From Linanthus parryae (Eukaryota; Streptophyta; Magnoliopsida; Ericales; Polemoniaceae): 64,000 bases of DNA. How positions within the stretch are numbered: the first letter of the stretch is position 1; each line of letters begins with the position of its first letter. The stretch is taken from positions 56,296,616 through 56,360,615 of the forward strand of contig JALGPY010000009.1 in assembly GCA_023055425.1 (NCBI GenBank). The letters run 5' to 3'. The notes beneath the pieces were generated by a model, which saw only the letters and a list, made by a program, of their open reading frames with translations, did no database searches and was not told where the DNA came from. Below, one piece after another: positions 33,605 through 44,685 of this stretch. The position numbers and the translations under genes are program-made.

Positions 33605-35096
33605 TGAAAGTGTGTAATGTAGACTAAATACATGACCTAAATACTCTAGAGGGGGAGGGGGTTGAATAGAGTATGGAAACTTTTTGCAAAACTCAAAGTT
33701 TAACAGAATAACTTTGTGTGAAACTCAAATCTCAAGGGCTTGAGATTTTAGTAAACTGTCTGAAACTTTCAAAGGCAAAATAGAAAGCTTTAAGGCCTTG
33801 AACTATAACAGCTTATGAACCCTAGTTTGATTTGAGTTGTATGCAGCAGGTAATAATCAAACTGTAAAGTAAAGAACACAAAGCAATTTACAGAGTTCAG
33901 TCCTAATGGACCTAATCTCTGCCTGAGGGATCTAATCCCACCAGGATTGGGCAAACACTTCTTATTACTCACACAGAAACATCCCTAGATCTTCAAGCCT
34001 AAGTGATTTCCCTTACACCTATACAGCTTGTGGTTCCAAACCTATCTAGTTCCAGCTACTAACTGTTGAGCTAACAAGAACCTCTTGTTGTTCACTTGAA
34101 AAACCAACCGCTAGGTTAAGTGAGGTTTAAGATAATTTAAAGATACACATATTAAAGTACAAGTGAAGAACACAGTAGAAGAAATAAGCTGTTGAAGCCT
34201 GGATGTGTTCTTCTGGAAACTGGATTGATTTGATCTTCTGGAATCTGGATTGAAGCTTGAATTCTTGTGTGTTTGAATGAATGATCTCCTACGAATTTGT
34301 CACACCTTTCTGAGTATTCTGCAAGCCTCTCTGTCACTTCAAAATTCAAACCAGCCTCTTTTATCCACAGCTGCAACTGATTGAGAGATTTTACGATCTC
34401 AGTTCCTACAAATCCTCTCTCTGTTTTCAACTGAAATTTCAAACAGCTCTAAGTGGATATCCGTTGGAGTTTGTTGAGATTGCTCCTACACGTTTAACAA
34501 CCCTGCAACAGCATTGAAACACAGCAACAACAAATCCAAAAAGATAACAGTTCTAAGACTGTTTGGTTATCCAATTTCTGATAAAACTGGTTAAAAGATT
34601 AGAACATTAACCTAATACAAAAAAATCGCGAAAACAGTTTTAAGACTCTTAGAAGTCAATGAATAATCACAGTAATAAGAATCACAACCTGCAAGAAAGA
34701 ATCAACTTAGTTCTGTAAAAACTTTCAGCAGCTCAAGGCACATCTCAAGGCCTTGGAGCTCTGAACCTGCTTTACAGATTTTCAAAGTTAAACCCATATA
34801 ACTTTGATTCTTCCTGTTCTAACCATCTGCAATTGTGTTTGATATGTAAATAGTATAAACTATATGTATATGCAGTAAAACCTTGATCTGTATAATTAGA
34901 TATCCAATCTGCAACACAGAATTGTTAGAACATATAGCAGAATAAAACAACTCTCAAGGTTTTGAAATTCTGTCAGTATCTCAAGGCCTTGAAGTATCTG
35001 AAATGATTTGCTACTTATGTCTTTGTCTTTGTCTTTGTCTTTCATCACTCAAAACAATTACCAATCAAAACACATTCAAGGGTCTTTGATTCAACA
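33605..35096 (-). repeat. Copia 3' LTR
   Basis: 1,492 bp direct repeat of 42851-44352; contains five to six copies of the CAAGGCCTTG-type palindrome, some mutated, and three CTTTGT units near the outer end. Confidence 0.9.
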
Positions 35097-35110
35097 ATCT
35101 CCCCCTTGAT
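35097..35110 (-). other. Copia polypurine tract at the 3' LTR
   Basis: Minus strand ATCAAGGGGGAGAT directly before TGTTGA of the LTR; primer for plus-strand DNA synthesis. Confidence 0.85.
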
Positions 35111-35336
35111 GAAAGACAAAACCTACAGTCTTGTATAGATTTTCCTGCCACTCATTATGAAAATTAGATAACCACAAAATGTAGATACAATAGACAATAA
35201 TGCCAGATAGATAACCATATACCACAGATAAACACAAAAATTTACATATAACCACAGTAAACACAACTGATTATTAAACCACAAAACAACTAAGTATTAT
35301 TATTATTCAGATACTGCAAACACAAAACCACATAAT

Positions 35337-35350
35337 TTCTCCCCCTTTTT
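35337..35350 (-). other. Copia second polypurine tract
   Basis: Minus strand AAAAAGGGGGAGAA, about 240 bp before the 3' LTR. Confidence 0.6.
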
Positions 35351-35503
35351 GACTTTCATCAAATAAGGATGAAGAAATGTTGGATCATTAGTCAGAGTTC
35401 TAAAAAAAACTTAAACAAAATTTTGCTAAAAAGTCAAGGCCTTGAGAACAGAAAAGGAGAAGAGAAAGAAATAGAAGGTCAAGGCTTTGGCATTCTCTGA
35501 TCT

Positions 35504-37273
35504 TCACTTCTTCTTTGATGTGTGGCCTTTCTCTGAGCCTTCTCCAACTTCTTCTTCACTTGCAGCATCATCAGCAGACTGATTACCTTCTTGTTCAGCT
35601 TCCACTTCTGCAACAACCTCTTGAATTATCTCATCTAATTTCTTCTTAGCCTGTACTGAATCCCCCTCTGTAGCTGCATCAACACCTGTGTCTTCACCAG
35701 CATCTTCTTCATCAGTTTGTTCATATAAATCTTTTGAAGTCAGCACCACTGGAATTGGCTTATTTTTCTTCTTCAGAGAATCTCCCAGCCTTTCATCTGA
35801 ATCGACACTGGTGTCATGACTAGTAGCAGAAGGTATCTTCTCCAAATTCAAACCCTTGATGACAACATCCATATTTCCATTCATAACATTCATCAAGCCC
35901 TTGAACTGGTTGAATTCAGCTGACATGTCAAATAACCTTTGTCTGAGATCTTCAATCTCAACATGCTGATCTTCTAACTTCTCAACCAACAAAGAGTAAT
36001 CCTCATTGGCCTGTCCTTTCCCTGATGTAGTCCCCTTAGGCTTCACAAACTCCTTCTCTGCAAGTTCCTCCTTTTACAAATCTGAATAAAATTTCCAATG
36101 TCCTTTCCCAGTCTGAACTACTCCAATCCTCTGAAATGCAGTCTCATCAATCAACCCAAAACCTCCAGTAATCTTTTCCTCTCCTTTCACAGGTACATCA
36201 AAGTATTCAAAGAAAAGAGGTAACAGGTTGGCATATGGAAGAGGATGGTTTCTAGTTCTGGTTGCACAATAAATCATATGCTCCATAACAACTGTTGGCA
36301 AGTCTATCTCAAACCCTTGAGATATCAGATACATCAAATCAGAACCTTATCAGTCACTAACTCCCTTGAGTTCTACCTAGGAACTACACTTCTCATCAGA
36401 ATTGTAAACAAGATTTTGGCTTCAAAGTTGAGCACAGAGTGTGTCAACTGCTTTTGGACCAGAGGGTACACCTTCAATAAAAAACATCTCCTTTGCCTTA
36501 TCTAGACACTCCTTCCTATCAGGGTAAGCTCCAACGTTGTATTTCCTAGGAATGCCCAAGACTTTGGCAAAATTCCTATGATCTAACCTCAAATCCACCC
36601 CAGCCACTTTTGAAGTTAACACCATTTTATCATCACCTTCAGAAACCAAATTCAAATAAAACAATCTAGTTAACCTAGGATAGGCCTTTGAACTAGGGTT
36701 TAACACCTTCCAAACAACAGTTTCTCTTAACTTTCTCATGCAGTCTATATCCTATTTATCCAACAATTCTTCAGAAACCATACTACAGAAAGCTACCTTA
36801 GATGAAGCATAACCTTGCATCCATACAGTTCTAACCTCAGAACTAACAAACTAGTCTGTAGGAAGTATATTCTTACCTTGATAACCTTTCTTGGTTGCAG
36901 CAGCAACCTGCTTAACCCTAGCTTTCTTCTCTGAGGGTTTGGTCTTTTCTTGTTCTCCTTCAGATGGTTTCTTCTTGATTTCTTGTGCTGATTTCCCTTT
37001 TTCCTCTTCACCAGTCTTTTTCTTTTCTCCCCCTTTCTTCTTCTTTGACCTAGGTTGATCACCACCCTGTGTCTCCTGTTGTGGATCAATGCTTGAGCCT
37101 TCATCTCCCTTCTCTGTTATGGACTTCTTTGCAGGAGGAGTGTCCTCATTTAAGCTCTGAGTGTTTTTTGAATCTGAATCAGAAATCACTATCTTCTCCT
37201 TCTTATTTTCTCTCTTCTTGGATCTGCCAGAGGGCTTTCCCTGTTGCTGAATTCTGGCTGATTTGCGCTCCAT
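35504..37273 (-). pseudogene. Additional Copia reading frame after pol (Sirevirus aORF)
   Basis: About 590 codons in four blocks separated by stops. The N-terminus is Lys/Glu-rich (MERKSARIQQQGKPSGRSKK…, 36851-37273). The middle domain has LFYLNLVSEGDDKMVLTSKV and LDHRNFAKVLGIPRKYNV (36422-36739), resembling the 'putative plant transposon protein' (Transposase_32) family found in such elements. Next comes QGFEIDLPTVVMEHMIYCAT … HPLPYANLLPLFFEYFDV (36074-36337), and then a coiled-coil and acidic tail with VEKLEDQHVEIEDLRQRLFD (35504-36046). In Sireviruses this position holds an envelope-like or extra ORF of unknown role. I see no signal peptide or obvious membrane helix, which argues against an envelope function. 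Begins about 440 bp after the RNase H stop. Confidence 0.65.
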
Positions 37274-37716
37274 TTTGGGTTTTAGGGTTTTGAGAAGAAA
37301 ATGTGATTGAGAGAAACTGAGAGAGAGAGAGTAGAGTCGGAGAATTGAGAGTGAATGGGAAGAAAAAGCCCTGACTTTCAGCTTAAGTAGGTTGAAAAGG
37401 ATGAGTCATAAAAGGACTCTGCTATATCAACATGCAAAATAGAATCTTGAAAAAATATTTTTGGGATACTTTAGAAAATTCTCTGAGTAATTCAAATATT
37501 ATACAGTTATCTAAAAAGATAAGATATAATATTTGATGATCCATTTTTTTTAAAAAAAATTACAGATATTATCAAGACCTGGAGAACAATCTCAAGACAT
37601 TGAGATTTTCTGCAGTTTGAGAAACTTCAAAGCTTTGAGCTATACTTTCAAGGCTTCAGAAAGTATAATCTCAAGGCTTTGAGATTTCAGCACATAATCA
37701 CATATAAGTACTAATA

Positions 37717-37728
37717 CTCCCCCTAAAC
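37717..37728 (-). other. Copia internal polypurine tract (after pol)
   Basis: Minus strand GTTTAGGGGGAG directly at the pol stop codon. Confidence 0.65.
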
Positions 37729-38520
37729 CAATGCATCCTTGTCTAACATCCCCAATTCAAGCCTTAGAGATGAAAACCTATCATCTGGCAAAGGTTTAGT
37801 GAAAATATCAGCAATCTGCATTGAAGTAGAAATAAAATTTAAAACAACATCACCTTGTTCTGCATGATCTCTAAGGAAGTGATGTCTCACATCTATGTGC
37901 TTAGTTCTTGAGTGCTGAACTGGATTCTTAGAGATTGAAATAGCACTTGTGTTGTCACAGTGAATAGGCACATTTCTGAAATTGTAGCCAAGATCTCTAA
38001 GTTGCTGAGCAATCCATAACACTTGTGAACAGCAAGCACCAGCTGCAATATATTCAGCTTTTGCAGTTGATAATGCTACAGAGTTTTGCTTTTTGGAATG
38101 CCAACTGATCAATGAAGATCCAAGAAATTGACAGCATCCAGAAGTACTTTTCCTGTCTACTTTATATCCTGCAAAATCTGCATCTGAATAGACACTCAAC
38201 ATAAAATTAGATCTTCTTGGATACCAAAGCCCTAAGTCTCTGGTTCCATTCAAATATCTAAAAATTCTTTTGACTGCAGTTAAATGACTTTCTTTAGGAT
38301 CTGCTTGGAATCTAGCACACATACAGACACTGAACATAATATCAGGTCTACTAGCAGTTAAATACAACAGTGATCCAATCATACCTCTGTATTCCTTTTG
38401 ATTCACACTCTTACCATTTGAATCTTTGTCTAAAGAGAGTGATGAACTCATAGGGGTCTTAAGCACCTTGGACCGTGATATATTGTGCTTATTCAATAAG
38501 TCCTTCGTATACTTTCCTTG
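37723..38520 (-). pseudogene. Copia RNase H
   Basis: SRPDIMFSVCMCARFQ, YSDADFAGYKVDRKSTSGCC, SWHSKKQNSVALSTAKAEYI and TKHIDVRHHFLRDH are the standard Copia RNase H motifs with catalytic D and E. Ends with TAG at 37723-37725, which overlaps a polypurine tract. Confidence 0.88.
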
Positions 38521-38544
38521 ATGTACAAAAATTCATTTCTTCAT

Positions 38545-39640
38545 TTATAAGATATGAGGTCCAAGAAAGAAATTCAGTTCACCCATCAAGCTCATCTCAA
38601 AATCCCTGCACATCAGACTAGAAAACTGTTTTGAAAGAGCATCATTAGTAGCACCAAATAAAATATCATCTACATAAACCTGAACTACTAACATATCACT
38701 TTGATGATGTTTAATGAAAAGAGTTTTGTCAACTAGGCCTCTTTTGAAATTGTTTTCAAGTAGAAATTTTGAAAGTCTGTCATACCAAGCCCTTGGAGCT
38801 TGTTGTAAACCATAAAGAGCTTTGTCCAGTTTATAAACATGATCAGGAAAGTTTTCATCTTCAAAACCAGATGGTTGTGCTACAAAAACATCTTCTTGTA
38901 AATATCCATTCAGAAAAGCACATTTAACATCCATTTGATAAAGCTTTATGTGATTGTGAGATGCAAATGCAAGAAGTATTCTAATAGCTTCTAACCTGGC
39001 AACAGGAGCAAAAGTCTCCTCATAATCTATACATTCTTCCTGATTATATCCTTGAGCTACCAATCTGGCTTTATTTCTTACCACTTTGCCATTCTCATCA
39101 AGCTTGTTTCTGAATACCCATCTGGTTCCAATAACTGATTTCTCTTTAGGTCTGGGAACCAGATTCCATACTTTGTTCCTTTCAAACTCATTCAGCTCAC
39201 TCTGCATTGCAATGATCCAGTCTGCATCTTCTAGTGCTTCCTTGGTATTTTTAGGCTCAATTAAAGATACAAAATCACTAAAAGCACACAAGTTCTTCAA
39301 CTGTCCTCTTGTCTGAGTTCCAGTTGATGGATCTGATATAATGTTATCAGCTGGATGGTCTGCAAGGTACTTAAACTTCTTTCTTGGTACCCAAGAATAT
39401 TCTCCTTCAAGGCTTTGAGTTCTTGAAACAGTAGAGGGAGAATCATAGAAAGTTTCAGCTTCTGTCTCAAGGCTTTGAGATTTTGGTTCTGCAGGAGGTT
39501 CAAGGCCTTGAGATTCTGCTGATTGATTCTGCACATTAGTTTTGCCTTTGTCTTCTTTCACAGCATCATCATCTGATTCATGCTTGTTCAAATCTAGATC
39601 TGCAAAACTTTCACTCAGAGAATCCTTAGTACTTTCATCA
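38545..39640 (-). pseudogene. Copia reverse transcriptase
   Basis: NKVWNLVPRPKEKSVIGTRW, KARLVAQGYNQEECIDYEET, LYQMDVKCAFLNGYLQEDVF and VQVYVDDILFGATN (catalytic YVDD, ~38680). The upstream linker (39400-39640) contains three palindrome-derived QSLE/QGLE segments. Stops occur after FFLGPHIL (38545). Confidence 0.88.
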
Positions 39641-40500
39641 AAGATTACATGAATACTCTTCCACAATCTTGGTTTTTCTATTATAAACTCTATAGGCTTT
39701 GCTAGTTTGAGAATATCCAAGAAATACACCTTCATCACTTCTAGCATTAAACTTACCAAGATTGTCTCTACCATTATTATGCACAAAACAGATACAACCA
39801 AAAGGTTTGAAATAAGAAACAGTAGGCTTTCTACCTTTAAACAGTTCATAGGGGGTCTTTTTCAAGATAGGTCTAATCAAGCATCTATTCAGTACATAAT
39901 TGGCTGTGTTAACAGCTTCTGCCCATAAGAACTTTGGCAAATTACTTTCAAGAAGCATGGTTCTGGACATATCCTCAAGTGTCCAATTTTTCCTTTCAAC
40001 TACTCCATTTTGTTGTGGAGTTCTAGGTGCAGAAAAGTTGTGTGAAATGCCATGCTTTGCACAAAACAAATCAAAGTCAAGTTGATCAAACTCCCTACCA
40101 TGATCACTTCTAATAGATGCAACATGTAAATTTTTCAAAGTTTGAAGCTCTTTGCACAGTCTAGAAAATTCATATAAAGCTTCAGTTTTGTCTCTAATAA
40201 ACATCACCCAAAAAAATCTAGAATAATCATCAATTATAACAAGCATATACCTCTTACCTTTTGGGGTCTGAACTCTCATAGGACCACACAAGTCCATATG
40301 CAGCAATGCTAAGGGTCTAGAAGTACTTACATAGTCCTTTGGCTTGAATGAGCTTCTGGTTTGCTTACCTTGTACACATGCCTTGCAAACCTCATCACCT
40401 GAAAATTTCTGTTATGGTAAACCTCTTACCAAGTCCTTTGAGATGAGTTTATTCAAGGTATGTATACTATATGCCCAAGCTTTCTGTGCCAAAGCTTTGA
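39638..40500 (-). pseudogene. Copia pre-integrase and integrase
   Basis: The pre-integrase LWHR-KLGH motif (~40490) and a C-x2-C (FARHVYK has lost its first Cys) precede the integrase core: LLHMDLCGPM (first Asp), RSDHGREFDQ (second Asp) and PQQNGVVERKNWTL (Glu). The core is open from 40306 to 39638; the sequence upstream is broken by stops. The enzyme inserts the cDNA into chromosomal DNA, producing the 5-bp duplication seen here. Confidence 0.85.
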
Positions 40501-40575
40501 ATCTTCCTTCAAGGCCTTGAGGCATTTTAGCTTGTCACCTGCAATACTGTAAGTACTCATAGCATATAGATTATA

Positions 40576-40932
40576 TTATCTAGGAGCAGTGAGTATGCAA
40601 TCACCAGATTTCTCATCTTGCACCACACATTTCTCCTTGTCAAAAATAGCCTTATAGCCTTTATCACATAACAGAGAGATACTAACCAGATTATACTTAA
40701 GTCCATCTACCAGATAAACATGAGATATAGAATTAGTAGAACCATTACCAATACTACCTATACCAATGATATTGCATTTTGCTTTGTCACCAAGTGTGAT
40801 TGTTCCTCCAGATTTTTTTGTAAGTTCAGTAAAGAGAGACTTCTTTCCACTCATATGTCTGGAACATCCACTGTCTAATATCCATTTCTGATCTTTCAAG
40901 GCCTTGGTGGCATCCTGCAAAGAACAAATCAT
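40576..40932 (-). pseudogene. Copia aspartic protease region
   Basis: WILDSGCSRHMSGKKSLF carries the Copia protease active site D-S-G; LKYNLVSISLLCDKGY closes the domain. Ends at a stop where the pre-integrase region should continue. Confidence 0.85.
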
Positions 40933-41099
40933 TGCCTCAACAGGCTGTTAGACCAAGTGCAGAACTTTGAGTCATACTCAGAATCAGCCATGTTTGGTGG
41001 CCTAATTCCTTTTGGAACCCAAATCTGCCTAACCTGTCCCTTAAGCTGATAAGGATAAGTATTCCTCATAATGTGAGGTTCTGATCTTCTGAAGGGACA

Positions 41100-42800
41100 A
41101 GTTAATCTGACATGACCAATTTTTCCACAGTTATGACATTCTGGAGAATGTCAGCTACCAGATTTGACAAAAGTAGTTTGGCCTTTCTTTGGAAAATTTG
41201 GATTATAGCCAATCCCACTTTTATGCATTGATTTCAGACTTCCTCCAAGAACGAGATTCAGATTATGTTCTGAGCCTGTAAACCTAGCTAGGACCTTCTT
41301 GGACTCTTGAAGTTTCTCAGTCAAAGAACAGATCTGTTGTTCTAAATTCTCAGAATGAGTCTTTAGATCAACATATCTTTCAGTCAAAAGAGTGTTTTGA
41401 TCAACAACCTCTTTTATCTGTGCCTTCAAGGGTTTGAACCTGCTGTCCAAGGCCTTGAAGTCCTTTTCAAGCTCTGTCTTAGAAACTTCAACAGTTTTGT
41501 TTGAAAAAACTAGGTCCAGGTTTTCTTTTACCTGCTCATGAATCTTAATCTTTAAAGCATAAATCTCATTTCTATAATTTTCCTCATTTAAAAACATGCT
41601 TTTGAGAATTTCAGGAAGTACATCAGAAGGACTAGCAAGTAGATTTTTTACCATATCTTCAATATGGCTGTCTGATGAATTTTCCTCATCATGCTTTGCC
41701 ATGAAGCATAAGTTTGCTTGATCTTATTATGTGTCTGAGTCACTTGATGAATCAGCATCACTCCAGGAAGCCATCATGGCTTTCTTCCTTCTGTTGTCAC
41801 TGTCATTCTTCTGAAAGTTCCTGTTCTTCTTCTTTTGTGGACAGTCCCTTACTAAATGATCAGCATCACCACACTCAAAACAATTCATTACTTTAGTTTT
41901 ATGTGACTGTGATGAAGGTTTACCTTCGTAGTCCTTGCTGCCTGAGGGTCTTGATCTCTCTGTTTTAATCCCTGTTACCAGAGTTTCTTTTCTTTTTGAG
42001 ATTTTTGGCCAAGGCCTTGGAGATCAATGCTAAAGCCTCTTCATCATCAGGCTCATCTTCAGTCTCAAGGCTTTGAGACTTTTCACTGTATTTTGCCTTA
42101 AGTGCTAGGTTCCTGATGTTTTCACTCAAATCACCTTCCACATCCTTCATAGACATTTCATGAGTGAGCAGCTTTCCTTGTAGATCATCTAGCTGAAGAA
42201 GACTCAAGTCCTGAGCTTCCTCAATGGCTGTTGTCTTTGGCTCCCACTTGGCTTTTGGCAAGCTTCTCAAAATCTTTCTGACCTTCTCTTCATTTGAGAA
42301 CTTCTTCCCAATGACTCCAGATTGTTCACCACATCAGCGAATCTTTTGAACATCTCCTTGATGGTCTCATCTGAGTTCATCTTGAACAACTCATATTACC
42401 TAAGAAGTATGTTGATTTTGGTCTGCTTAACCTGGCTAGTTCCTTCATATGTCACCACCAGTTTATGCCATACTTCTTTGGCACTCTTGCAATTTGACAC
42501 TCTGTTGAACTCATCTGCATTCAGAGCACAGTATAACAGATTCATAGCCTTGTAATTTTTTGATACCTTTTTCATTTCAGTAACTGAAAGATTTTCCTCA
42601 TACTTGATACATCTGACTCCATCAATTGTAGTGTAGTACTCATGAGGACCATTCTGAACTATTGACTATAGTTCCATGTATTGATCTATGATGAACATCT
42701 TCATCAATGCCTTCGAGTGCATGAAGTTATCAACACAGAACAATGGAGGTCTGTTGGCTGCCCTTCCTTGTGAGAATCCACCATCTCCTACATTACTCAT
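41100..42800 (-). pseudogene. Copia gag and nucleocapsid region
   Basis: Starts MSNVGDGGFSQGRAANRPPL after the primer site. The UBN2-type gag fold follows (EVWHKLVVTYEGTSQVK-like, ~42440-42480), then a CCHC knuckle CFECGDADHLVRDC (~41840-41890), a coiled-coil-rich stretch (41151-41702), and a second CCHC knuckle CHNCGKIGHVRLTC (~41100-41150). Two knuckles separated by ~230 residues is a feature of Sirevirus gag-pol. Several stops interrupt the frame. Gag forms the cytoplasmic particle that packages element RNA. Confidence 0.75.
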
Positions 42801-42836
42801 AGTCACCAGATTGTTAGATCTAAAACAGTGACACAA

Positions 42837-42848
42837 GCTCTGATACCA
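42837..42848 (-). other. Copia primer binding site (tRNA-Met)
   Basis: Minus-strand TGGTATCAGAGC, two bases inside the 5' LTR; complementary to the 3' end of plant initiator tRNA-Met. Confidence 0.9.
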
Positions 42849-42850
42849 AT

Positions 42851-44352
42851 TGAAAGTGTGCAATGTAGACTAAATACAAGACCTAAATACTCTAGAAGGT
42901 GGGGGGGGGGGGTTGAATAGAGTATGAAAACTTTTTGCAAAACTCAAATTTTAACAGAATAACTTTGTGTGAAACTCAAATCTCAAGGCCTTGAGATTTT
43001 AGTAAACTGTCTGAAACTTTCAAAGGCAAAATAGAAAGCTTCAAGGCCTTGAACTATAACAACTTATGAACCCTAGTTTGATTTGATTTGTATGCAGCAG
43101 GTAATAATCAAACTGTAAAGTAAAGAACACATAGCAATTTACAGAGTTCAGTCCCAATGGACCTAATCTCTGCCTGAAGGATCTAATCCCACCATGATTG
43201 GGCAAACACTTCTTATTACTCACACAGAAACAGCCCTAGATCTTCAAGCCTAAGTGGGTTCCCTTACACCTATACAGCTTGTGGTTCCAAACCTATCTAG
43301 TTCCAGCTACTAACTGTTGAGCTAACAAGAACCTCTTGTTGTTCACTTGAACAACCAACCGCTAGGTTAAGTGAGGTTTAAGATAATTTAAAGATACACA
43401 GATTAAAGTACAAGTGAAGAACACAGTAGAAGAAATAAGTTGTTGAAGCCTGGATGTGTACTTCTGGAAACTAGATTGATTTGATCTTCTGGAATCTGGA
43501 TTGAAGATTGAATTCTTGTGTGTTTGAATGAATGATCTCCCACGAATTTGTCACACCTTTCTGAGTATTCTGCAAGCCTCTCTGTCACTTCAAAATTCAA
43601 ACCAGCCTCTTTTATCCGCAGCTGCAACTGATTGAGAGATTTTACGATCTCAATTCCTACAAATCCTCTTTCTGTTTTCAACTGAAATTCAAACAGCTCT
43701 AAGTAGATATCCGTTGGAGTTTGTTGAGATTGCTCCTACACATTTAACAACCCTGCAACAGCATTGAAACACAGCAACAACAAAATCCAAAAAGATAACA
43801 GTTCTAAGACTGTTTGGTTATCCAGTTTCTGATAAAATTGGTTAAAAGATTAGAACATTAACCTGTATAACTTTTAATACATAAAAATCATGAAAACAGG
43901 TTTAAGACTCTGAGAAGTCAATGAATAATCACAGTAATAAGAATCACAACCTGCAAGAAAGAATCAACTTAGTTCTGTAAAAACTGTCAGCAATTCAAGG
44001 CACATCTCAAGGCCTTGGAGCTCTGAACCTGCTTCGCAGATTTTCAAAGTTAAACCCAGATAACTTTGATTCTTCCTGTTCTGACCATCTGCAATTGTGT
44101 TTGATATGTAAATAGTATAAACTATAAGTATATGCAATAAAACCTTGATCTGTATAATCAGATATCCAATCTGTAACACAGAATTGTTAGAACATATAGC
44201 AGAATAAAACAACTCTCAAGGCTTTGAAATTCTGTCAGTATCTCAAGGCCTTGAAGTATCTGAAATGCTTCGCTGCTTATGTCTTTGTCTTTGTCTTTCA
44301 TCACTCAAAACAATTACCAACCAAAACACATTCAAGGGTCTTTGACTCAACA
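42851..44352 (-). repeat. Copia 5' LTR
   Basis: About 1,502 bp; G-tract at 42901-42912 longer than in the partner. Palindromes at 42982-42995, 43040-43053, 44006-44019, 44215-44228 and 44242-44255. Confidence 0.9.
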
Positions 44353-44357
44353 CCTTC

Positions 44358-44552
44358 TACCAAAGAGCTAGCCCCCCAGACAAACCTCGCGGCTCCACAT
44401 AACAAGCAAAATCAAATTGTAAAGATCTTCTCAAAACTTCAACTTTTGTGTTTCTTTTTTTTTCAGACAAGAATACTAAACTGGGGCGATGGTCTCTTAT
44501 GGACTGTCAGGTTACGTCCCAAACCCTGACAGTTCCAGCAAAGGCTCAACAT
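44358..44552 (-). pseudogene. LINE ORF2, N-terminal endonuclease piece
   Basis: Starts with MLSLCWNCQGLGRNLT, the usual opening of plant L1 ORF2 (apurinic-like endonuclease), followed after a frameshift by FLSE-type and EPRGLSGGLALW sequence. It stops at the Copia insertion; the continuation is at 33599. Confidence 0.75.
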
Positions 44553-44685
44553 TCAGACGAAGGCTGTTTTGGTACAGCCGCACCCTTTTCCTTTGCACAA
44601 TCCCTCAGCCCCATAACTTCCTCAAATTCTTCCATATACCGGGCATAAACAAGGTCATCTCCATCGAATAATTGAGAATTGAGAC

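Larger units (their letters stand above)
33605..44352 (-). mobile_element. Ty1/Copia LTR retrotransposon, Sirevirus (Maximus/SIRE)-like
   Basis: 10.7 kb, on the minus strand, with both LTRs (TGTTGA…CACTTTCA in element orientation), target duplication CCTTC (33600-33604, 44353-44357), a tRNA-Met primer site, three polypurine tracts, and Copia order PR-INT-RT-RNase H. An extra reading frame follows RNase H, typical of Sireviruses. The LTRs differ by a few dozen substitutions and small indels over about 1.5 kb by eye, and the coding region has many stops, so the insertion is moderately old and inactive. Confidence 0.9.

Noticed and set aside
35504..37273. Calling the extra Copia frame an envelope gene
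   Set aside because: No signal peptide or membrane helix can be seen; the domain resemblance is to Transposase_32-type proteins.
33605..44352. CRISPR-like interpretation of the repeated CAAGGCCTTG motif
   Set aside because: Spacing is irregular, the motif is a short palindrome inside a plant retrotransposon, and there are no cas genes.
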